Assembly: GCF_001187535.1 (NCBI RefSeq)
Contig: NZ_LFIO01000459.1
Location: forward strand, 1-58,175
Origin: Rhizobium ecuadorense
GTDB lineage: Bacteria; Pseudomonadota; Alphaproteobacteria; Rhizobiales; Rhizobiaceae
Direction: 5' to 3'
DNA: 58,175 nt
Below the pieces are notes generated by a model that had not been told where the DNA came from, did not search any database, and worked only from the letters and a program-made list of their open reading frames with translations. Positions 1 to 9,522 of this stretch are shown in pieces. A program made the translations under genes and the position numbers. Each line of letters starts with the position of its first letter. Position 1 is the stretch's first letter.

Positions 1-50
1 CCACCGCAATAGGCAGTACTACGCCAATAGCGGGTAAAGGGAAGTTACAA

Positions 51-76
51 AGGTGCCGGCAGGCGGATGAGGGGCA
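51..76. repeat. partial RIME1-type repeat end
   Basis: The string ends in GGCAGGCGGATGAGGGGC and matches the distal arm of the full RIME1-like copies at 9381-9519 and 18702-18841. The rest of the element is absent, so this is a half copy or a remnant downstream of the DUF1772 gene. Confidence 0.6.
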
Positions 77-94
77 GCCACCGGCGTTTGCTTC

Positions 95-577
95 TCAGAG
101 GATCATCAGCGCCCTGACGAAGGCAACCGAGGCAAGCAGCGAGGCTGCCGTCCGCACATGGTTCCACCACGTCCAGTCCCTGAGATAGGTCGCCCAGAGC
201 GCGGTCGCTTCTGCCCCGCCGCCGCTGACCTTCGCCAGCGCATCATTCATCGGCACGTTGAAGATGATGGTCGAGAGGAAAGAGGCGACGACATAGAGGG
301 CCGCACCCGCCAGCATCAGCGCGGATGCGCCGCCGCGCCAGTTCATCAGCGCCAGCACTGATATGACGATGCAGAGGATTGCCGTCGGCACGAAGAGGGC
401 CATGAACGGCGAGCGGACGATTGTCACGTTGATCGAATTCATTGCGGCGATGCCCTGTTCCGCCGGGATGCGGGAGAAGGCGGTCATGATGAAGGTCGAG
501 AAGGCGAAGAAGATGCCGGCGACGAGGCCGCTGCCGATCGCTGCGGCGACGAGGGAAAGGATGAGGACGATCTGCAT
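95..577 (-). CDS. DUF1772 (anthrone-oxygenase-like) membrane protein
   Basis: This 160-residue protein has about four hydrophobic segments (roughly residues 3-30, 55-77, 83-107 and 137-158). It resembles the DUF1772 family, small membrane proteins distantly related to fungal anthrone oxygenases; the bacterial substrate is unknown. A Phe/Ala-rich first helix and a Trp-containing segment (WTWWNHVRT) before the last helix are visible. The start has a GGAG-type ribosome site. It is divergent from a TetR regulator across a 100-base gap holding operator-like repeats, so it is probably the target of that repressor. Family fair; function unknown. Confidence 0.7.
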   Translation of the reverse strand: MQIVLILSLVAAAIGSGLVAGIFFAFSTFIMTAFSRIPAEQGIAAMNSINVTIVRSPFMALFVPTAILCIVISVLALMNWRGGASALMLAGAALYVVASFLSTIIFNVPMNDALAKVSGGGAEATALWATYLRDWTWWNHVRTAASLLASVAFVRALMIL

Positions 578-605
578 GTCGAAGCTCCTTCCGAAGATTT
601 AAAAC

Positions 606-648
606 AAGAGAAACTCTCCCATTTGCAAAATGAGATAAACTCTCTTAT
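606..648. promoter_or_regulatory. putative TetR operators in divergent promoter
   Basis: Two near-copies, GAGAAACTCTC at 608-618 and GAGATAAACTCTC at 632-644, lie 24 bases apart. Each is itself a small inverted repeat (GAGA...TCTC). They sit between the DUF1772 gene and the tetR gene, where an autoregulating TetR repressor would bind. Binding is inferred. Confidence 0.5.
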
Positions 649-677
649 TTTCCTTGTCAACCGTCGAAGGAGAGACG

Positions 678-1328
678 ATGTCGGATCAGCCGGTCGCATC
701 ACGCAGGCGCCAGCAACATACCGGCCAGCCGCGCCGCATTCCCAGCCAGCAGCGCGGCCGCGAACGCTTCGAAAAGATCCTCGCCGTCGCCTCCGAGCTG
801 ATCGAAAGCCGCGGCAGCGACGGCTTGAAGATGAGCGAAATCGTCGAAAAGGCCGGTCTTTCCTTCGGCGCGCTCTACCAATATTTCCCCGATAAGAGTT
901 CGATCATCCGGACATTGGCCGAGCGCTTCAACGAGGAGGGCAGGCGCTGCGTCGAGGCGGAGCTGGCTGAGGTGACTGATCCAGCGGCGCTCGCCGGCGC
1001 GCTCGCCACTATCGCCGACGAATATTATGCCTTTTTCCGGCGCGAGCCCGTCATGCGCGATATCTGGCATGCGACCCATACCGACAAGCTGCTGCAGCAG
1101 GTCGATGCCGAGGATATGGAATTCCATGCTCAGGCATTGCTCGCCGTGCTCGCCCGCCTGTGGCCGGAGCGTGACCGCGGCGAGCTTCTGGCGATCGCCC
1201 GGCTGACGATGCAACTGCTTGCCGCCGCCGTGCGCTATGCCGTTTCGCTGGATGCGGAAGCGGGCGATGCGGCGATTGCGCTCTTCAAGAAGATGCAGGG
1301 GCCTGATATCGGCCGTCTCTTGCTGTAA
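678..1328 (+). CDS. TetR/AcrR family transcriptional regulator
   Basis: This 216-residue regulator has an N-terminal TetR helix-turn-helix at about residues 27-75 (GRERFEKILAVASELIE, then LSFGALYQYFPDKSSI), followed by an all-helical ligand-binding region without a recognisable effector signature. The ATG at 678 is preferred because GAAGGAGAG lies just upstream; the frame is also open from a TTG at 654. It is divergent from the DUF1772 gene with paired inverted repeats between them, so autoregulation and control of that gene are likely. The ligand is unknown. Confidence 0.85.
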   Translation: MSDQPVASRRRQQHTGQPRRIPSQQRGRERFEKILAVASELIESRGSDGLKMSEIVEKAGLSFGALYQYFPDKSSIIRTLAERFNEEGRRCVEAELAEVTDPAALAGALATIADEYYAFFRREPVMRDIWHATHTDKLLQQVDAEDMEFHAQALLAVLARLWPERDRGELLAIARLTMQLLAAAVRYAVSLDAEAGDAAIALFKKMQGPDIGRLLL

Positions 1329-1400
1329 GGCTCGCCTTGCGTCTGGAAACGATGGGCTCTTGCTGCTATTGCCGGAGACGCAAAGCTGAAGGAGAGCCGC

Positions 1401-2090
1401 ATGATCCAGACGACATTTCCCGACCGCGCCGTAATGGCCGAACTGGTGGCCAAGATGCTCTGGGAGATCAAGGCGGTGCATTTCAATGCGGCCCAGCCTT
1501 ACAAACTCGCCTCCGGCATGGCGAGCCCTGTTTATATCGATTGCCGCAAGCTGCTTTCCTTCCCGCGCATCCGCTCGACGGTGATGGATTTCGCCGCCAG
1601 CACGCTGCTGCGTGATGCCGGCTTCGAGCAGTTCGACTGCATCGCCGGCGGCGAGACCGCCGGCATCCCCTTCGCCGCCCTGCTTGCCGATCGCCTCGGC
1701 CTGCCGATGATCTATGTCCGCAAGCAGCCGAAGGGCCATGGCCGCAATGCCCAGATCGAAGGCCATATGCCGGAAGGGTCGCGCGTGCTGGTGATCGAGG
1801 ACCTGACGACGGCCGGAACCAGCATGTTCAAGTTCATCGATGCCGTCCGCGCTGCCGGCGGCATCGTCGATCACGGCATCGCGCTGTTTTTCTACGACAT
1901 CTTCGGTCAGCAGCGCTTTACCGACGGCAAGGTCAGGCTGCATCACATCGCCACCTGGCGCAATATGCTTGCAGTCGCCAAGGCGCAGAAGCTCTTCGAC
2001 GAGAAGACGCTCGAGGAGGTCGAGGCCTTCCTCGATGCGCCGCTCGCCTGGTCGGGACGGAACGGTGGCGTCAGTGAGCTTTCGCTCTAG
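1401..2090 (+). CDS. pyrE: orotate phosphoribosyltransferase
   Basis: PyrE joins orotate to PRPP to give orotidine 5'-phosphate in pyrimidine synthesis. The 229 residues match the longer alphaproteobacterial PyrE. The PRPP-binding signature is clear ([20 protein letters not shown], around residues 133-152), and the orotate-side motifs include the [16 protein letters not shown] segment and [10 protein letters not shown]. An AAGGAGAG ribosome site precedes the ATG. The next gene, a sugar kinase, follows after 59 bases on the same strand. Confidence 0.95.
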   Translation: MIQTTFPDRAVMAELVAKMLWEIKAVHFNAAQPYKLASGMASPVYIDCRKLLSFPRIRSTVMDFAASTLLRDAGFEQFDCIAGGETAGIPFAALLADRLGLPMIYVRKQPKGHGRNAQIEGHMPEGSRVLVIEDLTTAGTSMFKFIDAVRAAGGIVDHGIALFFYDIFGQQRFTDGKVRLHHIATWRNMLAVAKAQKLFDEKTLEEVEAFLDAPLAWSGRNGGVSELSL

Positions 2091-2149
2091 CCAGTTGACA
2101 AAAGCTCGCTTAATCGGTTGATGAACCTATCAGTGCTGTTGGGAGGAAT

Positions 2150-3079
2150 ATGATGATTTTGTGCTGCGGCGAAGCCTTGATCGACATGCTGCCGAGGGAC
2201 ACGACCCTTGGTGAAAAGGGCTTTGCCCCCTATGCCGGCGGCGCGATCTTCAATACCGCGATCGCGCTCGGCCGCCTCGGCATCCCCACCGCCTTCTTCA
2301 CCGGCATTGCCGACGACATGATGGGCGAAATCCTGCTTGCGACGCTGAAGGCCGCCAATGTCGACTACAGCCCCTGCGCCATCACACAGCGCCCCTCGAC
2401 GATCGCCTTCGTCAAGCTGGTCAACGGCCAAGCGACCTATGCTTTCTACGACGAGGGCACGGCCGGCCGCATGATCACCGAGGCCGACCTGCCAACCCTC
2501 GGCGACGATTGCGAGGCGCTGCATTTCGGCGCGATCAGCCTGATTCCGAGCCCCTGCGGCGAAACCTACGAAGCGCTGCTCGACCGCGAGGCCGAAAAGC
2601 GCGTCATCTCGCTCGATCCCAACATCCGCCCCGGCTTCATCAAGGACAAGCCGGCGCACATGGCCCGCATCAAGCGCATGGCGGCCAAATCCGACATCGT
2701 CAAATTCTCCGACGAAGACCTCGACTGGTTCGGTCTTGCAGGCGATCACGACGCGCTCGCCGCCCATTGGATCGCCGAGGGCGCCAAGCTCGTCGTCATC
2801 ACCAAGGGTGCGGAAGGCGCTTCCGGCTATACCAGGGATCGCAAGGTGACGGTGCCGAGCCAGCGCGTCGCGGTCGTCGACACGGTCGGCGCCGGCGATA
2901 CTTTCGATGCCGGCGTGCTGGCCTCGCTGAAGAGGGATAATCTGCTGACCAAGGCGCAGGTCGCCGCGCTCGACGAACAGGCGGTGCGCAACGCCCTGAC
3001 GCTCGGCGCCAAAGCCGCCGCCGTCACCGTCTCCCGCGCCGGCGCCAACCCGCCCTGGGCGCATGAGATCGGGCTTTAA
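2150..3079 (+). CDS. frk: PfkB-family carbohydrate kinase, probable fructokinase
   Basis: This is a ribokinase/PfkB-fold kinase of 309 residues. The N-terminal signature CCGEALIDMLP and the C-terminal signature DTVGAGDTFDAGVL, which carries the catalytic Asp of the GAGD motif, are both present. The sequence resembles the rhizobial fructokinase Frk, which phosphorylates fructose to fructose 6-phosphate. The GGGAGGA ribosome site fits either of two adjacent ATG codons (2150 or 2153). Nearby pgi and otsA also use hexose phosphates, which suits the role. Exact sugar specificity cannot be read from sequence. Confidence 0.85.
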   Translation: MMILCCGEALIDMLPRDTTLGEKGFAPYAGGAIFNTAIALGRLGIPTAFFTGIADDMMGEILLATLKAANVDYSPCAITQRPSTIAFVKLVNGQATYAFYDEGTAGRMITEADLPTLGDDCEALHFGAISLIPSPCGETYEALLDREAEKRVISLDPNIRPGFIKDKPAHMARIKRMAAKSDIVKFSDEDLDWFGLAGDHDALAAHWIAEGAKLVVITKGAEGASGYTRDRKVTVPSQRVAVVDTVGAGDTFDAGVLASLKRDNLLTKAQVAALDEQAVRNALTLGAKAAAVTVSRAGANPPWAHEIGL

Positions 3080-3096
3080 GCTTCAGCCAGCGTCGG

Positions 3097-3232
3097 CCCC
3101 TCATCCGCCTGCCGGCACCTTCTCCCCGCGCGCGGGGCGAAGGGACATGCCGCAGCCTCTCCGTCCCTCGTCAACGTCTCGCAGGGCACGTCCCCTCGCC
3201 CCGTTTACGGGGAGAGGGTTAGGGTGAGGGGC
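3097..3232. repeat. RIME1-type intergenic mosaic element
   Basis: This palindromic repeat has CCCCTCATCCGCCTGCCGG at one end and GGGTTAGGGTGAGGGGC at the other, with internal C-rich/G-rich hairpins. The same arms recur at 9381, 18702, 19946, 42538 and 49390. It lies between convergent frk and otsA. Confidence 0.85.
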
Positions 3233-3342
3233 ATTTTTAGCGCTTACTTTGCCAAGCGCCGCAGCCAGCCCTTACGTCCATGGCCCGCCCGTGCGCCTTC
3301 GACGGCTCATGCGATGACGATGGATGCCGATCAATCAGGAGA

Positions 3343-4749
3343 CTACCCTTGAGCCCCGCTCCGCTCGGAGCTCGGGGCAGCCACCAAGTCCCGCAGGAAA
3401 TCTTTGCACCAGAGCGAGACGTCGTGCGAGAGCAGATGTTCCATCATCATGCTCCAGCGGTCGCGGCGCTCCTCCAGCGACATGGCGAGCCCTCGCGCAA
3501 TCGCATTGGCGGTACCTTCGACGTCATAAGGATTGACCAGCAGCGCGCCCTTCAGCTCTCGTGCGGCGCCGGCAAAGCGTGACAGCACCAAGACACCCGG
3601 GCGATCCGGATCCTGGGCGGCGACATATTCCTTGGCGACGAGGTTCATGCCGTCGCGCAATGGTGTGACGAGCCCGATCGTCGCCAGCCGAAAAAGCCCG
3701 GCGAGTACGTTGCGGCTGATCGATCGGTTGACATAGCGGATCGGCACCCAGTCGACGGTTCCGATGGAACCGTTGACGCGGCCGGCCTGTTCGGCGACCA
3801 TCTTCTGCATCTGCTCGTATTCGGGAACTTCCGATCGCGATTTCGGCGTGACCTGCAGAAAGGTCACCTTGTTCTGGTAGGCCGGATTGACGGTGATGAA
3901 GTGCTCGAAGGCTTCCAGCCGCTGAATGATGCCCTTCGAATAATCGAGGCGATCGACCCCGATGATCATGTCGCGGCCTTCGATGCTGCGCCGGGTCTTC
4001 TGGACCATGACGTTCTCTGCGGCTCTTTCGGCGAATTCGGCGAATCCAGCGGTTTCGATGCCGATCGGATAGGCGCCGGCCTTGAATGTGCGCCCATGCG
4101 AATCGAACAATCCGTTGCCGAGGTCGTCGCCAATGCCCTCCCTTCTGAGATAGCCGGCGAAGTTCTGGAGGTCGTAATCGGTCTGGAATCCGACGAGATC
4201 GTAATGCGAGAGCCCACGCATGATCTCTTCGTGCACCGGCATGGTGACGAGAATGTCGGCCGGCGGCCAGGGAATGTGCAGAAAGAAGCCGATCCGGTTC
4301 TTCAGCCCCATCTGGCGCAGTTCCGCCGCCAGCGGGATGAGGTGATAATCGTGAACCCAGATAATATCATCAGGCGCGATCAACGGCGCCAGCCGGTGCG
4401 CAAAGAAGCGGTTGACGCGGAAATAACCGGCCATTTCCTTCCGGCCATATTCGGCGAGATCCAGGCGGTAGTGGCAGATCGGCCAGAGAACGCGGTTTGC
4501 AAAGCCGCGATAATATTCCTCGACGTCGGTGTCGGTGAGGTCGGTCAGGGCATAGGTGATATTGCCCTTCTGCTGTAGCGACAGCGCGCCGGGTTCCCTG
4601 TCGCCGCTCGATTCTCCCGACCACCCCATCCAGATGCCGCCGCGCTCCTGCAGGGCTGCCTGCAGCGCGACGGCGAGGCCGCCGGCAGCCGCACCGCCAT
4701 CTCTGTTCGGCACGGGAACACGGTTGGAAACGACGATAAGACGGCTCAT
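3343..4749 (-). CDS. otsA: trehalose-6-phosphate synthase
   Basis: OtsA is a GT20 glycosyltransferase that makes trehalose 6-phosphate from UDP-glucose and glucose 6-phosphate. The 468-residue length matches E. coli OtsA. Visible motifs are SNRVPVPN at the N-terminus with the Gly-rich GGAAAGGLAVAL, the substrate-binding WVHDYHLIPLA (about residue 129), GVDRLDYSKGI (about residue 265) and PLRDGMNLVAKEYVAAQ (about residues 363-380). No otsB phosphatase gene is adjacent, so the second step must be encoded elsewhere. It is convergent with frk and on the same strand as pgi. Confidence 0.95.
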   Translation of the reverse strand: MSRLIVVSNRVPVPNRDGGAAAGGLAVALQAALQERGGIWMGWSGESSGDREPGALSLQQKGNITYALTDLTDTDVEEYYRGFANRVLWPICHYRLDLAEYGRKEMAGYFRVNRFFAHRLAPLIAPDDIIWVHDYHLIPLAAELRQMGLKNRIGFFLHIPWPPADILVTMPVHEEIMRGLSHYDLVGFQTDYDLQNFAGYLRREGIGDDLGNGLFDSHGRTFKAGAYPIGIETAGFAEFAERAAENVMVQKTRRSIEGRDMIIGVDRLDYSKGIIQRLEAFEHFITVNPAYQNKVTFLQVTPKSRSEVPEYEQMQKMVAEQAGRVNGSIGTVDWVPIRYVNRSISRNVLAGLFRLATIGLVTPLRDGMNLVAKEYVAAQDPDRPGVLVLSRFAGAARELKGALLVNPYDVEGTANAIARGLAMSLEERRDRWSMMMEHLLSHDVSLWCKDFLRDLVAAPSSERSGAQG

Positions 4750-5197
4750 GGGGTTCCTTTGCCTTGGAGCGGTTCAGCTTTTCCGCGCCGATCCGGACGA
4801 GGGCCTGCTCATAGGCCAATGGGAATAATGGAACGGAGCGTCGTCCCGGGCTTGATGGGCCATGTCTTGGGAGACAGCCGTTGCACAGAATTTGCTTGAA
4901 TCTAGGGCGATCGCCGCGGATTGAAAGAATTCCTTCTACAATTTTCCATTAGAAGAACGTTTCATCCGCTTCCGCACGGGAGCGTCTGTGCGGGGCCGCG
5001 CGCCTGACGCCACCGATGTCGGTTCGACTTTTGCCGCCGTGATGATGATGTTGGCGCCCGTCGCGATGTCGGCCTGTGGATCGCCTGCGCGGGTCACAGC
5101 CCGCTGCAGGACTCCTCTCCTGGGCATAGGGCGCCGGAGGACGGGCATAGAGGTTTGCCCGGCCTCTTGATTAAGATGGGGCGGCAGCCTCGAGTAC
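4750..5197. other. 448-base gap between pgi and otsA, no supported gene
   Basis: The sequence probably holds the otsA promoter and leader. A minus-strand open frame of about 104 codons (4936-5250) overlaps the pgi 3' end. It has a strongly basic, low-complexity product, no recognisable domain and no clear ribosome site, so it is not called. Confidence 0.4.
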
Positions 5198-6823
5198 TTA
5201 CTTCGCCAGCTTCGACAGCGCCGCAACCAACCCTTGCGTCGAGGAGTCATGGCCTGCCGCGCTCTCCTTGCCCTCGACGACAGGCAACAGACCCGTCGCC
5301 AGTTCCTTGCCGAGCTCGACGCCCCACTGGTCGAAGGAGTTGATGCGGAAGAGCACGCCCTCGACGAAGACGCGATGTTCGTAAAGCGCGATCAGGCGGC
5401 CGAGCGCGTAAGGCGTCAGCTTGTCGTAGACGAAGGTGATCGACGGACGGTTGCCCTGGAAGACGCGGTGCGGGGCGATGAAATCGGCCTTCTTGTCGTC
5501 CATGCCCTTGTCGGTCAGCTGCTTCTTGGCTTCTTCGAAGGTGCGGCCCTTCATCAGCGCTTCCGACTGGGCAAGAACGTTCGAGATCAGCAGCTGGTGC
5601 TGGTGGCGCAGCTCCGGTTCGAAGGCATTGGCGGCGATCATGAACTCGGCCGGGATGATGCTCGTGCCCTGATGGATCAGCTGGTAGAAGGCGTGCTGGC
5701 CGTTGGTGCCGGGCTCGCCCCAGACGACCGGCCCGGAATTGCCCTCGACCGGCGTGCCGTCGATGGTGACGCCCTTGCCGTTCGATTCCATGTCGAGCTG
5801 CTGCAGATAGGCGGGAAAACGCGACAGGCGCTGGTCATAGGGCAGGATGGCGCGGGTGGGATAACCCAGCACATTGCGGTGGTAGAAGCCGATCAGGCCG
5901 AGCAGCATCGGCAGGTTTTCTGCAATCGGCGCCTTGCGGAAGTGATTGTCGACGGCATGGGCGCCATCGAGGAACTTGCCGAAATTCTCCGGACCCACGG
6001 CGATCATCAGCGGCAGGCCGATGGCCGACCAGATCGAGTAGCGGCCGCCGACCCAATCCCAGAAGCCGAACACGCGGGCGCTGTCGATGCCGAAGGCTGA
6101 AACCTTGTCGAGCGCCGTCGAGACGGCGGCGAAGTGATGCTGCACGGCCGCTTCACCGAGCGCCTTGGCGATGAATTTACGCGCCGTCTGCGCATTGGTC
6201 ATCGTCTCCACCGTCGTGAAGGTCTTTGAGGCGACGATGAACAGCGTCGTCTCCGGCTGAACCAGCTTGAGGATATCGGCGATATGGGCGCCGTCGATGT
6301 TGGAAACAAAATGCGCCCGCGGGCCGTCATGGAAGGGGGCAAGCGCCAGCGTCGCCATGACAGGGCCGAGATCCGAGCCGCCGATGCCGATATTGACGAC
6401 ATCGGTGATCGCCTTGCCGGTGGCGCCCTTCAGCGCGCCGGAGCGGATCTCGTCGGCGAACTTGCCCATGGCGGCGAGCACAGCGTTGACATCGGGCATC
6501 ACGTCCTTGCCGTCGACCAGAACCGGCGTGTTGGAGCGGTTGCGCAGGGCGGTGTGCAGCACGGCGCGATCCTCGGTGAAATTGATCGCCTTGCCGGAGA
6601 ACATCTCCTCGCGCTTCTTCTCGACGCCGCCGTCTTCGGCAAGCTTCACCAGCAGCTTGAGGATGTCGTCATTCACCGCCGTCTTGGAAAAATCCATCAG
6701 CAGATCGTCGAGCGAGACCGAGAATCGCGAAAAGCGCTCGGAATCGGCGGCGAAGGCCGCACGGAGATCGGTCGCCTTGGTGGCATCAGCAGTGCTTTTC
6801 AGCTGTTCGACGATGGCGTTCAT
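5198..6823 (-). CDS. pgi: glucose-6-phosphate isomerase
   Basis: Pgi interconverts glucose 6-phosphate and fructose 6-phosphate. The 541-residue length is normal for the family. Family signatures are visible: [43 protein letters not shown] and the GTSIIPAEF segment with its following His-rich HQHQLLISN stretch. GGAG lies upstream of the ATG. It is transcribed toward otsA, which uses its substrate; the Entner-Doudoroff and pentose routes of rhizobia pass through this step. Confidence 0.97.
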   Translation of the reverse strand: MNAIVEQLKSTADATKATDLRAAFAADSERFSRFSVSLDDLLMDFSKTAVNDDILKLLVKLAEDGGVEKKREEMFSGKAINFTEDRAVLHTALRNRSNTPVLVDGKDVMPDVNAVLAAMGKFADEIRSGALKGATGKAITDVVNIGIGGSDLGPVMATLALAPFHDGPRAHFVSNIDGAHIADILKLVQPETTLFIVASKTFTTVETMTNAQTARKFIAKALGEAAVQHHFAAVSTALDKVSAFGIDSARVFGFWDWVGGRYSIWSAIGLPLMIAVGPENFGKFLDGAHAVDNHFRKAPIAENLPMLLGLIGFYHRNVLGYPTRAILPYDQRLSRFPAYLQQLDMESNGKGVTIDGTPVEGNSGPVVWGEPGTNGQHAFYQLIHQGTSIIPAEFMIAANAFEPELRHQHQLLISNVLAQSEALMKGRTFEEAKKQLTDKGMDDKKADFIAPHRVFQGNRPSITFVYDKLTPYALGRLIALYEHRVFVEGVLFRINSFDQWGVELGKELATGLLPVVEGKESAAGHDSSTQGLVAALSKLAK

Positions 6824-6908
6824 GGGGAGGCTCCTTTGGAGGCGGAAAGGTTGCGGAAACTATTCGCTTTATCGGGGCCAAATCAAGTTCAGCCATTGCT
6901 CCAACATG

Positions 6909-6941
6909 AAAAAAGCCACCCGCGGCAAGCGGATGGCTTTA
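6909..6941 (-). terminator. intrinsic terminator of the acyl-CoA ligase gene
   Basis: On the minus strand, AAAGCCATCCGC pairs with GCGGGTGGCTTT around a five-base loop and is followed by a run of six T. It starts about 20 bases beyond the stop codon of the fadD-type gene. Confidence 0.85.
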
Positions 6942-6962
6942 AATTTCATGAGCTTGTCAAAT

Positions 6963-8663
6963 TCAGCCGCGCAGGTCCTTGCGCAGGATCTTGCCGACGG
7001 GGGATTTCGGCAGTTCGGTACGGAATTCGATGAAGCGCGGGCGCTTGTAATTGGTGAGATTGGCGATGCAATGGGCCTTCACCTCGGCTTCCGTCAGCTT
7101 CGGATCCTTCCTGACCACGAAGAGTTTGACCGCCTCGCCCGAATGCCCGTCCGGCACGCCGATCGCCGCGGCTTCGAGAATGCCGGCGTGCATGGCGGCG
7201 ACTTCCTCGATCTCGTTCGGATAGACGTTGAAGCCGGAGACCAGGATCATATCCTTCTTGCGGTCGACGATCTTGGTATAGCCGCGTGCGTCCATGAAAC
7301 CCATGTCGCCCGAGCGGAAATAGCCGTCGTCGGTCATCACCCGCGCCGTCTCCTCCGGCTTCTGCCAATAGCCGGCCATCACCTGCGGCCCGCGGATGCA
7401 GATCTCGCCGACATCGCCCAATGGCAGCGACTTGCCTTGCTCGTCGCGGATATCGAGGTCGGTGGAGGGCATCGGCAGGCCGATCGAGCCGGTGAATTCG
7501 GGCGAATCGAAGCGGTTGGCGGTGGCGACGGGCGAGGTCTCGGAAAGCCCGTAGCCCTCGGTCACCGCCGTGCCCGTTATTTTCAGCCAGCGTTCGGCGA
7601 CCGGGCGCTGCACGGCCATGCCGCCGCCGAGCGACATGATCAGCGGGGAGAAATCGAGCTTGGCGAAATCGGCATTGTTCATCAGCGCATTGAACAGCGT
7701 GTTGAGGCCGGGAAAGATATGCACCTCGGACTTGCCGAATTCCTTGACCAGACCGGGAATGTCGCGCGGATTGGCGATCAGGATATTGCGGGCGCCGAGC
7801 GACATGCCCATCAGCGAATTCACCGTCAGCGCGAAGATATGGTAGAGCGGCAGGGCGCAGAGGAAATTCAGCACCTCCGGCTGTTTCTTGCGCTCGAAGG
7901 CTGACCGCAGCCAGAGCGACAGCTGCAGCTTGTTGGCAAGCAGATTGGCATGCGTCAGCACCGCGCCCTTGGCAACCCCTGTCGTGCCGCCGGTATATTG
8001 CAGGAAGGCGACGTCGCCGCCGGTAAGAGCGACCGGCTGCAGGCTTTTCTTCGCCCCTTCGCGCAGCACCTGGCCGAAGCTTTTGTGCTGGGGGATCGAC
8101 CAGGAGGGGACGAGTTTCTTCACTTTGCGTACGGCGAAATTGACGATCAGCCCCTTCAGCCCCAGCATTTCGCCGAGCGAGGTGACGACGACATGCTTGA
8201 CGTCGGTCTTGTTGAGCACCTGCTCGACCGTACGGGCGAAATTCTCAAGCACGAAGATCGCCTTGGCGCCGGAATCGCGCAGCTGATGTTCGAGCTCGCG
8301 CGGCGTATAGAGCGGATTGACGTTGACGACGACGAGGCCGGCTCTGAGGATGGCGTAGGTCGCGACCGGGTTCTGCAGGACGTTCGGCATCATCACCGCG
8401 ACGCGGTCACCCTTCTCGAGGCCGGTGCTTTGCAGCCAGGCGGCGACCTTGCGGGTCTGGCTCTCCAGTTCGCGATAGCTCATCGCCTTGCCCATGCTGG
8501 AAAAGGCGGTCCGGTCGGCGTAACGGGCACAGGATTTTTCGAGCAGTTCCGCCAGCGAGGCATGTTCCAGCGGCGGAAGCTCGGCCGGAACCATCTCCGG
8601 ATAGGCGGCAAGCCAGGGTTTCTCGGGCTTGGCTCCGTTCGGATGGACGGAAATGCTGTTCAT
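6963..8663 (-). CDS. fadD: long-chain fatty acid CoA ligase
   Basis: This is an ANL-superfamily acyl-CoA synthetase of 566 residues, close to E. coli FadD (561). It activates fatty acids with ATP and CoA for beta-oxidation or lipid remodelling. The AMP-binding P-loop YTGGTTGVAKGA (about residues 219-230), the GYGLSETSP core motif, YFRSGDMGFMD and the C-terminal PVGKILRKDLRG with the catalytic Lys are all present. The minus-strand terminator at 6909 follows it. A near-perfect palindrome (TTGACGTAAACGTCAA) lies upstream at 8796 and is partly shared with the nitronate monooxygenase promoter, suggesting fatty-acid or branched-chain catabolite control. Confidence 0.93.
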   Translation of the reverse strand: MNSISVHPNGAKPEKPWLAAYPEMVPAELPPLEHASLAELLEKSCARYADRTAFSSMGKAMSYRELESQTRKVAAWLQSTGLEKGDRVAVMMPNVLQNPVATYAILRAGLVVVNVNPLYTPRELEHQLRDSGAKAIFVLENFARTVEQVLNKTDVKHVVVTSLGEMLGLKGLIVNFAVRKVKKLVPSWSIPQHKSFGQVLREGAKKSLQPVALTGGDVAFLQYTGGTTGVAKGAVLTHANLLANKLQLSLWLRSAFERKKQPEVLNFLCALPLYHIFALTVNSLMGMSLGARNILIANPRDIPGLVKEFGKSEVHIFPGLNTLFNALMNNADFAKLDFSPLIMSLGGGMAVQRPVAERWLKITGTAVTEGYGLSETSPVATANRFDSPEFTGSIGLPMPSTDLDIRDEQGKSLPLGDVGEICIRGPQVMAGYWQKPEETARVMTDDGYFRSGDMGFMDARGYTKIVDRKKDMILVSGFNVYPNEIEEVAAMHAGILEAAAIGVPDGHSGEAVKLFVVRKDPKLTEAEVKAHCIANLTNYKRPRFIEFRTELPKSPVGKILRKDLRG

Positions 8664-8795
8664 CGTGTCTCTCTCCCTTGCGGCCGCCGTGCCGACGATC
8701 GGTCGGCAAATCGACCGGAAAGACCCTCCATCTTCCAGTCCGGCAGCTTATGCCATTGCTCGAATGGTTCAAGCCGAATTGAAGCTATACTAACC

Positions 8796-8811
8796 TTGAC
8801 GTAAACGTCAA
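8796..8811. promoter_or_regulatory. palindromic operator TTGACGTAAACGTCAA
   Basis: This 16-base near-perfect palindrome lies 133 bases upstream of fadD. The half-site TTGACGTT/A and the TTGACGTTTACG core recur at 38056 upstream of nitronate monooxygenase. The shape resembles sites proposed for LiuR-type MerR regulators of acyl-CoA catabolism; the regulator is inferred. Confidence 0.5.
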
Positions 8812-8911
8812 CATTCGCTGGCCGTGCCATCCCGCCGGAGATGGGAACTTTGAACCCGCCATGACGTTGATCTTCCATACCCAATCCGAGAAAACCAAAA
8901 GGAGGTGCACA

Positions 8912-9304
8912 ATGCTGAACCAGGATACCGACGCCAACCGCCGTGACCCGAACGCCAAGAGCACACATTCGCTGATCGCCAGCGACCGCGTCGAAGGCAC
9001 CCGTGTCTATGGGCCCGATGGCAGACATATCGGCTCGATCGAACGCCTGATCATCGGCAAGCTCGATGGCCGCGTCGCCTATGCCGTGCTGAGCTTCGGC
9101 GGCTTCCTGGGCATCGGCCACGACCACTACCCGCTGCCCTGGGAAAAGCTGAACTACGACACCCAGCTGGACGGCTATCGCATCGATCTGACCAAGGAAC
9201 AGATCGAAGGCGCCCCGAGCTATGCGGACGATGACGACACCTGGTACAACGATAATGGCCGCCGAGTGTATGACTACTACGGCGTGCCGCCCTACTGGAT
9301 GTAA
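8912..9304 (+). CDS. PRC-barrel domain protein
   Basis: This 130-residue cytoplasmic protein consists mainly of one PRC-barrel domain (about residues 25-95, with the core VYGPDGRHIGSIERLIIGK and VAYAVLSFGGFLGIG). The tail is acidic and aromatic, ending DYYGVPPYWM. PRC-barrels occur in photosynthetic reaction-centre H subunits and in RimM, but small stand-alone rhizobial copies have no established function and are often stress-linked. The ATG at 8912 is chosen because GGAGGTG lies at the right distance; an upstream in-frame start at 8861 lacks one. A strong terminator follows, so it is a single-gene unit. Confidence 0.85.
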   Translation: MLNQDTDANRRDPNAKSTHSLIASDRVEGTRVYGPDGRHIGSIERLIIGKLDGRVAYAVLSFGGFLGIGHDHYPLPWEKLNYDTQLDGYRIDLTKEQIEGAPSYADDDDTWYNDNGRRVYDYYGVPPYWM

Positions 9305-9330
9305 CGTCGTCCGATAGGCGGAACTGGAAG

Positions 9331-9355
9331 GGCCCCGTGCGATGCGGGGCCTTTT
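9331..9355 (+). terminator. intrinsic terminator after PRC-barrel gene
   Basis: GGCCCCG and CGGGGCC pair around a seven-base loop and are followed by TTTT, 26 bases past the stop codon. Confidence 0.85.
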
Positions 9356-9380
9356 GGTGTGTGCTGTTGTCGGTGGCGCT

Positions 9381-9519
9381 GCCCCTCACCCTAACCCTCT
9401 CCCCGTAAACGGGGCGAGGGGACTCGCCCTGCGCGAGGTTAGTGAGGAATGGAGAGGTCGCGGCATATCCCCCTTCTCCCCGCGCGCGGGGAGAAGGTGC
9501 CGGCAGGCGGATGAGGGGC
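9381..9519. repeat. RIME1-type intergenic mosaic element
   Basis: It begins GCCCCTCACCCTAACCC and ends GGCAGGCGGATGAGGGGC, the opposite orientation to the copy at 3097. It fills the gap between the PRC-barrel terminator and the beta-mannosidase stop codon. Confidence 0.85.
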
Positions 9520-9522
9520 TTT

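Noticed and set aside
4936..5250. Possible 104-codon minus-strand gene downstream of pgi
   Set aside because: Overlaps the pgi coding end, basic low-complexity product, no ribosome site or recognisable domain.
3343..6823. otsA and pgi as an operon with a missing otsB
   Set aside because: A 448-base gap and no otsB-like frame were found, so I only note that otsB is not adjacent.
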